DNA from: JBEVNX01 sp040507895
GTDB lineage: Bacteria > Desulfobacterota > Binatia > JACPRU01
NCBI GenBank assembly: GCA_040507895.1
Contig: JBEVNX010000245.1
Location: 1-7,532 of the forward strand
Length of the DNA stretch: 7,532 nt
Reading direction: 5' to 3'
Shown: piece after piece, positions 1 to 5,652 of the stretch
Layout: each line of letters starts with the position of its first letter
How positions within the stretch are numbered: position 1 is the stretch's first letter
Notes under the pieces: model-generated
The model's input: only the letters and a program-made list of their open reading frames with translations
Told to the model about the DNA's origin: nothing
Databases searched by the model: none
Translations under genes and position numbers: made by a program

Positions 1-55
1 GGTCCGTGCGGCCGTCGCCGCACCCCTGGAAGACCACTGCCGTTCCTATGTGCAT
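1..55 (-). CDS. LLM-class flavin-dependent oxidoreductase, N-terminal fragment
   Basis: Only the first 18 codons are in the window; the gene continues past the left edge. They read MHIGTAVVFQGCGDGRTD. This resembles the first beta strand and loop of luciferase-like (LLM) FMN- or F420-dependent monooxygenases, whose N-termini commonly run M-x-I/F-G-T-A-V-V-F-Q followed by a Gly/Asp-rich loop. The start is well supported: AGGAGG lies 6 bases upstream (62-67), one of the best ribosome binding sites in the window. The gene follows the TetR gene on the same strand after a 56-base gap, so the two may share a transcript. LLM enzymes often sit beside CoA-transferases and acyl-CoA ligases in catabolic clusters, which fits here. 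With so little protein visible, substrate and cofactor (FMN or F420) cannot be told. The family call rests on pattern recognition of a short N-terminus. Confidence 0.62.
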   Translation of the reverse strand, partial: MHIGTAVVFQGCGDGRTD

Positions 56-61
56 TGCATG

Positions 62-67
62 CCTCCT
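62..67 (-). promoter_or_regulatory. Strong Shine-Dalgarno of the LLM oxidoreductase gene
   Basis: On the minus strand AGGAGG is followed by six bases and then ATG at 55-53. It decides that start over the ATG at 60-58, which is out of frame with it and opens a frame that hits TAG after three codons. Confidence 0.7.
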
Positions 68-88
68 CTGTGATTGCTTGTTGATGGT

Positions 89-110
89 CTCGGCCGAGTC
101 GGAGCGCTCC
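89..110. repeat. Two adjacent perfect 10-bp palindromes
   Basis: CTCGGCCGAG (89-98) and GGAGCGCTCC (101-110) are each perfectly self-complementary and are separated by only TC. They fill most of the gap between the TetR stop codon (112-114) and the LLM ribosome binding site. Fully self-complementary 10-mers make poor hairpins, and no T-run follows on either strand, so they do not look like a terminator. A dimeric regulator site is possible, but short G+C palindromes are also frequent by chance in this DNA. Confidence 0.35.
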
Positions 111-111
111 C

Positions 112-768
112 TCAGGCGGCCAACTCCTTCGGAAGCTTGCGAGCGACCGCTTCGAGGCGCTTGACGAGCCGGGCGCGTGCCGACGGCAGCGAGGCGCCGA
201 GTAGCAGGAGTGTCGAACCATAGAGCGCCAGGTCGCGCAATCCGTCCTCGTCGAACTCCTCGTGAATCCACAGCTCGAGCACGCCCGCGAAGTTGATCAT
301 CAGCTGACGCGCCAAGGGGCCTGCCGCGACGTCCGCGGCGAGCAGGCCGTGCCGGATCGCAGCCTGTACCGTGCGGTTCCACAGCGCGAGGCTCCGCGCC
401 ATGAACCGCGGCCGATGCGCCACCTGGCGCACACCGAGCAGGAACTGCATGAGTGGCTGGTAGAACGCGGGGTCACGCGCGTAGACATCGGCGGCGATTC
501 CGGCGACCTCGAATACGCGCTCGATCGGATCCGAGGAGCGAAACGTGTGCGTGGCTTGATCCACCTTGTCGAGGGATGCGTTGAGGAGCGCGTAGAGCAC
601 CCCCGCCTTGGAGCCGAACAGGTTGTACGGCGTGGCGAGGCTTACCTCCGATTCCTCCGCGAGCGCGCGCATCGAGAAGCCCGTGCCGGCGCCGCCGCGG
701 ATGAGCCGGCGGGCCGCATCGAGAATGCGGTCGCGCCGCTCGGTCGATTGCTTCTCGCGAAGCCCCAT
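112..768 (-). CDS. TetR-family transcriptional regulator
   Basis: A 218-residue protein of normal TetR length. The N-terminal DNA-binding domain spans about residues 12-60: helix 1 RRDRILDAARRLI, a Phe-Ser-Met-Arg-Ala-Leu-Ala turn (31-37), and a recognition segment VSLATPYNLFGSKAGVL (42-58) with the family-typical aromatic-Asn-x-Phe-x-Ser-Lys pattern. The remainder (about 65-218) is the variable helical ligand-binding and dimerisation domain, whose ligand cannot be read from sequence. The ATG at 768 is the earliest possible start, because an in-frame TAA lies three codons upstream (TAA-CGA-ATT-ATG). No Shine-Dalgarno precedes it. The gene lies downstream of the CoA-transferase and upstream of the LLM oxidoreductase on the same strand. 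A TATAG-based inverted repeat lies immediately upstream, suggesting autorepression. Control of the flanking acyl-CoA genes in response to an acyl-CoA or aromatic ligand is an inference from context. Confidence 0.95.
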   Translation of the reverse strand: MGLREKQSTERRDRILDAARRLIRGGAGTGFSMRALAEESEVSLATPYNLFGSKAGVLYALLNASLDKVDQATHTFRSSDPIERVFEVAGIAADVYARDPAFYQPLMQFLLGVRQVAHRPRFMARSLALWNRTVQAAIRHGLLAADVAAGPLARQLMINFAGVLELWIHEEFDEDGLRDLALYGSTLLLLGASLPSARARLVKRLEAVARKLPKELAA

Positions 769-770
769 AA

Positions 771-802
771 TTCGTTATAGCGCTATAGTGTACTATAACG
801 AA
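771..802. promoter_or_regulatory. Probable TetR operator (TATAG inverted repeat)
   Basis: TTCGTTATAG (771-780) and CTATAACGAA (793-802) form a perfect 10-bp inverted repeat around a 12-base spacer. The spacer supplies another CTATAG at 783-788, so a 12-bp palindrome TATAGCGCTATA (776-787) overlaps the larger one. TATAG/CTATA half-sites therefore recur three times in about 25 bases. The block is A+T-rich in G+C-rich surroundings and ends two bases from the tetR start codon. Self-operators placed this way are common in the TetR family. Assigning it to this particular regulator is inference. Confidence 0.7.
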
Positions 803-812
803 AAAACGTCAA
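782..812 (-). promoter_or_regulatory. Candidate tetR promoter overlapped by the operator
   Basis: On the minus strand TTGACG (812-807) is a 5-of-6 match to a -35 box. It is followed after 19 bases by TATAGC (787-782), a 4-of-6 match to a -10 box. The spacing is longer than ideal. Transcription would begin around 774-777, leaving a leader of under ten bases, consistent with the absence of a Shine-Dalgarno. The -10 box lies inside the inverted repeat, so a bound repressor would block it. Confidence 0.4.
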
Positions 813-824
813 GCGATTGTTTGC

Positions 825-2054
825 TCAGATCACGCCCTTGGCACGCAGCGCGCGGATCTCGCTGGGATCGTAGCCGACCTCGCGCAGCACTTCGTCGGTG
901 TGGGCGCCGAGCGGAGGTGCGCCGCTGCGGATGCGCACCGGCGACCGTGAGAACTTGACCGCAGGACCGGTGATCGGCGCGGTCGCGTCGCCCTCCTGCG
1001 GCACCGACTGCAGCATGTCGCGCGCGCGCACGTGCGGGTCGCGCGACGCCGCTCCATAGTCGCGGATCGGTGCGGCCGGAACCTGATCGGCGTGACACTT
1101 CGCAAGCAGCTCCTCGACCGTCTGTGCAGCGGCCCAAGCCGAGACGAGCGCGTTGATCTCCCGCCGCCGTTCGGAGCGCGCCGCCCCCGTCGCGTAGTCC
1201 GGATGGTCCGCTAGATCTTCCCGTCCCATCAAGCGCGCGAGAGCGCGCCAATGGGTGTCGAGCAGCGTGCCGAGATAGACCTGCCCGTCACGGCAAGCGA
1301 ACGCGTTGGCCGGCACGACGGAAGCATACTCGTTGCCGAAGCGCTTGAGAGGAATGTCCAAGGCGCCGAGCGTCAGATAGCCGTTCGATTGAAAGAGAAT
1401 CGCATCGAGCAGCGCGACGTCGACGTGTTGTCCTTCACCCGTCTGGTCGCGGTGACGGAGCGCCGCCAGCGCGCCCAGGGCGGCGTGCACGCCGCCGAGG
1501 TCGTCGCCGAGGAACGTCGGAGCCTTGACGGCTTGGCCGTCGGCGGAGCCGTTGAGCGACATGAAGCCGCTCGCCGCCTGCGCCAGCGGGTCATAGCCGA
1601 CGTAGCCGGAATCCGGCCCGAACTGCCCGAACGCGCTCATCGACACGTAGACGATGTCCCGGTTTCGTCGCTCGACGTCGCGGTACCCGACGCCCCACTT
1701 CTGCATCGTTCCAGGCCTGAAGTTCTCGACGACGATGTCCGCGTTCTCGGCGAGCCGAAGGAAAGCTTCGCGCCCTTCGGGCTGGCGCAGGTCGAGCGTG
1801 ACGCTCCGCTTGTTGCGGTTGACGGTGGCATGGATGAACGACACCGGGCCCTTCGTGCCCGGCAAGAAAGGCGGGATCCTGCGCGTGACCTCACCCCCGG
1901 GCAGTTCGATCTTGACCACGTCCGCGCCGAAGTCGGCGAGGATGCAGCCGCACATCGGCCCCGCCCAGGTGGTCGTCGCCTCCACGACGCGAACCCCGGT
2001 GAGAGGCCCGGGAAAGTCCTTGTAGGCGTCCCGATAGAAGTCTGACTTCTCCAT
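825..2054 (-). CDS. Family III CoA-transferase (CaiB/BaiF family)
   Basis: A 409-residue protein, typical length for the CaiB/BaiF/formyl-CoA transferase family, which moves CoA from an acyl-CoA donor to a carboxylic acid acceptor. Signatures in order: the N-terminal segment LTGVRVVEATTTWAGPMCG (18-36) and LADFGADVVKIE (39-50), the Rossmann-like entry of the family; NRNKRSVTLDLRQPEGREAF (79-98, typical wording N-R-N/G-K-R-S-V/I-x-L-D-L); ADIVVENFRPG (105-115); and FLGDDLGGVHAALG (181-194), where Asp184 aligns with the catalytic Asp that forms the acyl-anhydride and glutamyl/aspartyl-CoA intermediates. The C-terminal GAHTDEVLREVGY (383-395) matches the usual family ending. The ATG at 2054 is effectively forced, since an in-frame TGA lies five codons upstream; no clear ribosome binding site is seen. 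It is followed by tetR after 56 bases. The substrate is not determinable; the nearby ligase and LLM oxidoreductase suggest catabolism of an organic acid. Confidence 0.94.
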   Translation of the reverse strand: MEKSDFYRDAYKDFPGPLTGVRVVEATTTWAGPMCGCILADFGADVVKIELPGGEVTRRIPPFLPGTKGPVSFIHATVNRNKRSVTLDLRQPEGREAFLRLAENADIVVENFRPGTMQKWGVGYRDVERRNRDIVYVSMSAFGQFGPDSGYVGYDPLAQAASGFMSLNGSADGQAVKAPTFLGDDLGGVHAALGALAALRHRDQTGEGQHVDVALLDAILFQSNGYLTLGALDIPLKRFGNEYASVVPANAFACRDGQVYLGTLLDTHWRALARLMGREDLADHPDYATGAARSERRREINALVSAWAAAQTVEELLAKCHADQVPAAPIRDYGAASRDPHVRARDMLQSVPQEGDATAPITGPAVKFSRSPVRIRSGAPPLGAHTDEVLREVGYDPSEIRALRAKGVI

Positions 2055-2084
2055 CGCGCGAGCGATTCATAGCCGAAGTGCGAG

Positions 2085-2142
2085 AAAAACACACGGACTC
2101 CCTCGGCCGGGCGGCGAGGGCGTCGGCGGCTCCGTCGCCGCC
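2085..2142 (-). terminator. Possible terminator downstream of the double-PAS kinase
   Basis: Two G+C hairpins lie in tandem after the kinase stop codon (2153-2155). One has GGCGGC/GCCGCC arms (2125-2130 and 2137-2142) with a six-base loop. The other has CCCTCG/CGAGGG arms (2100-2105 and 2115-2120) with a nine-base loop. A run of five T on the minus strand (2089-2085) follows the second hairpin after ten bases, too far for a classical intrinsic terminator. Weak or partial termination is plausible. This 98-base gap also ends just upstream of the CoA-transferase start. Confidence 0.3.
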
Positions 2143-2152
2143 CAGGGCGCTG

Positions 2153-3760
2153 CTAGCCGAGGGTTGGGAAAGAGACCTCGAACACGGTCCCGCCCTCGGG
2201 TGGAAACGCGGCGATCACGCTTCCGCCCTGCGCATCCACCAGCGTCTTGACGATGAACAGCCCGAGGCCCGTGGAGTCCGGCCGGTCGCTGCCCAGTTCG
2301 CTGAATCGCTGGAAGAGCTTGGCGCGCTGCTCGGCGGGGATCCCCGGTCCTCGATCCTGGATCCGGAGCTGAACGTGGCCGTCGCGCATCGCGGTCTCGA
2401 CCACGACCTCGCTCTTCGCCGGGGAGAACTTGATCGCGTTGTTGACCAGGTTGGCGACGACGCGATCGATCAACCGACGGTCGAGCATGGCGATCGGTCG
2501 CGAGCGATCGAGGCGGGTCTCCAATCGGATCTGCTTGATGCGCGCTCGGCTTTCTTGATGACGCAGCACCTGTTCGACGATCTCGTTCAAGAAGACCGGC
2601 TCGAGATGCGTCTCGAGAGAGCCGCTCTCGATGCGCGAGGCGTCCACGAAGTTCATCGCCAGCGTGAGCGCGGAATGTGCGTTGGATTCGATGCGCGCCA
2701 GAAACTCGTCGCGCTGTGGATCGTCGGCGGACACCTCGCGCAGGATCTCGGTGAAGCCCGTCACGGCGGTGAGCGGGTTCTTGAGGTCGTGAGAGAGCAT
2801 CGCGACGAGGTCCTGCCGCATGCGCTCGGTACGTTTGCGCTGCGACACGTCGCGCGAAGCGGCGGCCACCTCCTCGGTCGGCGCGCTGCCGACGGCAGGG
2901 ACAAGAACCCGAAGCGTGGTCTCGAGCCAGACGTATTCGCCGTCCTTCCGCCGCACGCGGTAGCTGACCGTGAGACCGGAGCCAGAGCCCGAGGCCGCGC
3001 GGATCTGCGCGCGGACGGCGTCGATGTCGTCCGGGTGGAAGAGATCGTAGTAGGAGCGGTCGACGAGCTCTTCGGGAGCATAGCCGAGAAGCGTCCGGCA
3101 GGCCGGCGAAGCGTAGGTGAGCACGCCATCGATGCGGAAGCGCGCGATGAAGTCGGAGGACTGCTCGGCGAGGGTGCGGTAGCGCTCCTCGCTGGCGCGC
3201 AGCGCGTCTTCGGCGCGCTTCTGCTCGGTGACGTCCTGGACCGTACCCACGTAGCCGGCGACAAGACCGTCGGTGGAGCGCACGGTGTTCGCACGCACTT
3301 CCACCCAACGCGCCTCGCCGCGCCTCGTGAGAACGCGGAATTCGACCGGCGCATCCGTCGCTGCAGCAGCGAGGCCGCACTCGCGCACGACCCGGGGCCG
3401 ATCGTCGGGATGAATGGCCGTTACGTAGCCGTCATCGAGACTCTGCTCGAACGTGAGCCCCGACATCTCCTGCCAGCGCGGGTTAGTGTACAAGAAGCGT
3501 CCTTGGGCGTCGGCGTGGAAGATACCGATCGGCGAAGCCGTAGCCAGGGTACGAAAGAGCTCTTCGTTCCGGCGCAGGGCGTCCACCGCCTGCGCGCGCT
3601 CGGCCGCCCCTCGCTCGATCTCGCCCGGGGGGTCGACGAACGAAGTCCGCCCGGCGAGAGCCAGCAGAAGGGCACCGAGCAGTGCCGCGATGAGCAGACC
3701 CGGCCAACCCGTGACAGAGTAGACCACGGCCAGGATGAGGGTAGCCAGTAGGCCCCGCAT
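2153..3760 (-). CDS. Membrane-anchored double-PAS sensor histidine kinase
   Basis: 535 residues from the ATG at 3760. Residues 1-37 are strongly hydrophobic and probably form two membrane helices. A short coiled linker (about 45-66) follows. PAS1 covers about 66-178 (IHPDD at 116-120, then DVTEQKRAE at 176-184), and PAS2 about 190-308 (FHPDD at 241-245, DVSQRKR at 304-310). Both are PAS_3-like with PAC tails. The HisKA domain carries SHDLKNPLTAVTGF (323-336) with phospho-acceptor His324. The HATPase domain has N-box NLVNNAIKFSP (437-447), G1 DRGPGI (469-474) and G2 GLGLF (498-502). All kinase motifs are intact, so it should autophosphorylate. No receiver domain is fused and no response regulator is nearby. 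An in-frame TTG at 3793 would add MQLSSPAWPAW ahead of the ATG and sits better below a TACAAT box, so the start is uncertain. The open frame continues to 4060, but that part overlaps the ligase gene and has no domain character. The PAS ligand is unknown. Confidence 0.93.
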   Translation of the reverse strand: MRGLLATLILAVVYSVTGWPGLLIAALLGALLLALAGRTSFVDPPGEIERGAAERAQAVDALRRNEELFRTLATASPIGIFHADAQGRFLYTNPRWQEMSGLTFEQSLDDGYVTAIHPDDRPRVVRECGLAAAATDAPVEFRVLTRRGEARWVEVRANTVRSTDGLVAGYVGTVQDVTEQKRAEDALRASEERYRTLAEQSSDFIARFRIDGVLTYASPACRTLLGYAPEELVDRSYYDLFHPDDIDAVRAQIRAASGSGSGLTVSYRVRRKDGEYVWLETTLRVLVPAVGSAPTEEVAAASRDVSQRKRTERMRQDLVAMLSHDLKNPLTAVTGFTEILREVSADDPQRDEFLARIESNAHSALTLAMNFVDASRIESGSLETHLEPVFLNEIVEQVLRHQESRARIKQIRLETRLDRSRPIAMLDRRLIDRVVANLVNNAIKFSPAKSEVVVETAMRDGHVQLRIQDRGPGIPAEQRAKLFQRFSELGSDRPDSTGLGLFIVKTLVDAQGGSVIAAFPPEGGTVFEVSFPTLG

Positions 3761-3764
3761 CCAA

Positions 3765-3779
3765 GCCGGCCAGGCCGGC
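3765..3779. repeat. 15-bp palindrome just upstream of the kinase ATG
   Basis: GCCGGCC-A-GGCCGGC has two perfect 7-bp arms around one base and ends four bases before the ATG at 3760. If that ATG is used, the palindrome occupies the ribosome-binding region and no Shine-Dalgarno remains. If the TTG at 3793 is used, it is coding and gives the repeat Pro-Ala-Trp-Pro-Ala-Trp. Confidence 0.4.
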
Positions 3780-3822
3780 GAGCTCAGTTGCAAGCGAGGA
3801 TCCGGTGATGCTCCACGGGCAG

Positions 3823-3828
3823 ATTGTA
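3823..3828 (-). promoter_or_regulatory. Candidate -10 box for the double-PAS kinase
   Basis: TACAAT on the minus strand matches five of six bases of a sigma-70 -10 element, in the 101-base gap between the ligase stop and the kinase ATG. The hexamer 17 bases upstream (TTCGAG) is a poor -35. A start near 3816 would give a leader of about 23 bases to the TTG at 3793 or about 56 to the ATG at 3760. Confidence 0.3.
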
Positions 3829-3861
3829 GCCTGACCGCCGTCTTTCTCGAAGCTCCTCGCC

Positions 3862-5526
3862 TCACCCCCTCAGGCGCGCGCGCAGCTCGTGCTTTCGCAC
3901 CTTGCCCGTGGGATTGCGCGGCAGCGCCTCGACACGCTCGAAACGGCGCGGGACCTTGTAGCCTGCGAGACTGCGCTTGCAGAATTCGACCAGCTCCTCG
4001 TCCGTCGGGATCGCGGCACCGGGCTCGGCGCTCACGAACGCGACCGGCGATTCGCCCCACTTCTCGTCCGGCTTCCCGACGATCGCGGCCTCACGAATCG
4101 CCGGGTGAGCGGCGAGGATCGCCTCGATCTCCGCCGGGTAGAGGTTCACGCCGCCGCTGATGATCACGTCGGTCTTGCGACCGACGAGCTTCAAATATCC
4201 GCGCGCATCGCGCACCGCGAGGTCGCCGCCGCTGAAATATTCGCCGTGGCGCGACTGCCGCGTGGCCGCCTCGTCTCCGTGATATCCCTCGACGGTGAGC
4301 GAGCTCCGCGCGAAAACCTCGCCGATCTGTCCCTCGGGCACCGGCCTGCGCTGATCGTCGAGCAAGACCACGTCGACCCCGGGGAACGGGCGACCGATCG
4401 TTCCGGGGCAGGCGCGCTTGTCCTGCGGCGTCGCCACCGTCACGTGCCCCATCTCCGTCGACCCGTAGAGATCGTACAGTACGTCTCCGAAGCGCTCGTG
4501 CACGGCGCGCTCGAGCGATTCGCCGAGCGTCGATCCCGTGCTCACTAGGATGCGGAGGCTCGACACGTCGAAGCGCGAGGCCTCGGCGGCCGGCACGTCG
4601 ACGAGCGTGCGGAGCATGGTCGGCACCAGCGCGCTGGTCGTGATGCGCTCTTGGTCGACGGAGCGCAGGAAATCGATCGGCTCGAACCTCTCGAGGATCG
4701 TCAACGTCGAGCCGAGGCCGAGATGAAGGGTCGCGAAACCGGAAGCGGTCGCGTGATAGAGCGGCGCAGCGACGAGGTGCCGGTCGGAGCGACGAAACGG
4801 CACGCGGCGCAAGAGGCCGGCCAAGGCCGCCACGCTCGCCTTCGAGAGGTCGCGCACCGCGCCCTTCGGCTTCCCGGTCGTTCCCGAAGTGTAGAGGATC
4901 GTGCGGCTGCCGGCCCGGCGCAGCTCAGCCGGTGGCTCGTCCTCCGATCCCTGCAGCAGGAACATGTCGTAAGGCGCGAGGTCGCCGTCGTTCTTCGCCC
5001 CGACCTCGATCGCGTGCCCGTCGTCGACGAGCTCGCGCTTCGCCTCGCGCACCATTTCCGCGCTCTCGACGCCGAAGAACACCGCGGCGGCCTGGGAATT
5101 CTCGAGCAGGTAGCGAAGCTCGGGCGCTGTCGAGCGGTTGGACACCAAGACGGTCGCCGCGCCGATCTTCTGGCAAGCCGCCATGGCTTCGAACCACTCG
5201 ATGGAGTTGCCGAGCATGATCGCGACGCGGTCTCCGGGCTCGATCCCGCTCCAGCGCAGCGCGTTGGCAAGACGATTGATCCGGACGTTTGCCATCGACC
5301 AGGTGAAGCGGCGTCGGCCCTGCACGAGCGCCAGCTCGTCCGGCGTGTCAGCTGCATAGAGCGACCAGAGAACGGCGGGATGGAGGTCTCCGGAGACCGT
5401 CCGCCTCGCGGCCTCGGCGAGCCCGGCGAGCGATTCCACGCCGATGCCCCGCGCCCCGTAGAGCGCGCGGAGCGCCTCGAACAAGTCGAACAGGGCATCG
5501 GCCGTGTAGGCTATCGGCGAGCTCAT
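3862..5526 (-). CDS. AMP-forming acyl-CoA synthetase (acyl-CoA ligase)
   Basis: 554 residues from the ATG at 5526, a usual length for the ANL adenylating superfamily. It would convert a carboxylic acid, ATP and CoA to acyl-CoA via an acyl-adenylate. Motifs in order: A3 P-loop TILYTSGTTGKPKGAV (209-224); a substrate-pocket segment around APLYHATASGFA (254-265); A5 DLYGSTEMG (352-360); A7 SGGDLAVRDARGYLKLVGRK (432-451); A8 hinge GRKTDVIISGGVNLYPAEIE (449-468); A10 PRNPTGKVRKHELR (536-549) with the adenylation lysine Lys542. All are intact, so the enzyme should be active. The N-terminal 75 residues are family-like, with AVLWSLYAADTPDELALVQG leading into the AMP-binding fold. The frame can be extended to a GTG at 5592, adding 22 residues without family character; no good ribosome binding site supports either start. 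Medium- or long-chain acids or an aromatic or steroid acid are possible substrates; the sequence does not decide. Confidence 0.94.
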   Translation of the reverse strand: MSSPIAYTADALFDLFEALRALYGARGIGVESLAGLAEAARRTVSGDLHPAVLWSLYAADTPDELALVQGRRRFTWSMANVRINRLANALRWSGIEPGDRVAIMLGNSIEWFEAMAACQKIGAATVLVSNRSTAPELRYLLENSQAAAVFFGVESAEMVREAKRELVDDGHAIEVGAKNDGDLAPYDMFLLQGSEDEPPAELRRAGSRTILYTSGTTGKPKGAVRDLSKASVAALAGLLRRVPFRRSDRHLVAAPLYHATASGFATLHLGLGSTLTILERFEPIDFLRSVDQERITTSALVPTMLRTLVDVPAAEASRFDVSSLRILVSTGSTLGESLERAVHERFGDVLYDLYGSTEMGHVTVATPQDKRACPGTIGRPFPGVDVVLLDDQRRPVPEGQIGEVFARSSLTVEGYHGDEAATRQSRHGEYFSGGDLAVRDARGYLKLVGRKTDVIISGGVNLYPAEIEAILAAHPAIREAAIVGKPDEKWGESPVAFVSAEPGAAIPTDEELVEFCKRSLAGYKVPRRFERVEALPRNPTGKVRKHELRARLRG

Positions 5527-5652
5527 CGCGGACGGTATGAGATCTACGCCGCCGCTCGAGCCGTGTCGACGGTACGGGAGTCGAGCACGCACGGGCTCTC
5601 GGGAGCGGCGCCGCGCAAACCCTGCGCGCGCGCGCGCACGGAGCTGCCTCCC
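5527..5652. other. Intergenic spacer with an alternating GC tract
   Basis: This 126-base gap lies between the His-less kinase stop and the ligase ATG. Positions 5623-5640 read TGCGCGCGCGCGCGCACG, an 18-base alternating purine-pyrimidine run containing (GC)7 and a 16-bp palindrome (5623-5638). On the plus strand CGCGCA (5612-5617) can also pair with TGCGCG (5623-5628) around a five-base loop. No T-tract follows, so it is not a classical terminator. I see no convincing promoter for the ligase. Confidence 0.55.

Noticed and set aside
262..780. 172-codon plus-strand open frame opposite tetR
   Set aside because: It is antisense to a clear TetR protein, and its 5' end has no ribosome binding site.
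1251..2045. 264-codon plus-strand open frame opposite the CoA-transferase
   Set aside because: The sense strand carries all CaiB-family signatures; the antisense reading has none.
2066..2094. TATGAA (-10-like) ahead of the CoA-transferase as its promoter
   Set aside because: It matches only four of six bases, and the hexamer 17 bases upstream (GTGTGT) is not a -35 box. The evidence is too weak to call.
2078..3751. 557-codon plus-strand open frame opposite the double-PAS kinase
   Set aside because: It lies antisense to a protein with complete PAS and kinase motifs. The translation is low-complexity and charged, without any recognisable fold.
3761..4060. N-terminal extension of the double-PAS kinase frame up to 4060
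   Set aside because: The extra 100 residues are Arg/Ala-rich, overlap the last 200 bases of the ligase gene in another frame, and end just before a natural membrane-helix start.
5527..5592. GTG-started 22-residue extension of the ligase
   Set aside because: No ribosome binding site precedes it and the residues have no family character. The ATG at 5526 gives a normal N-terminus. It is kept only as an alternative.
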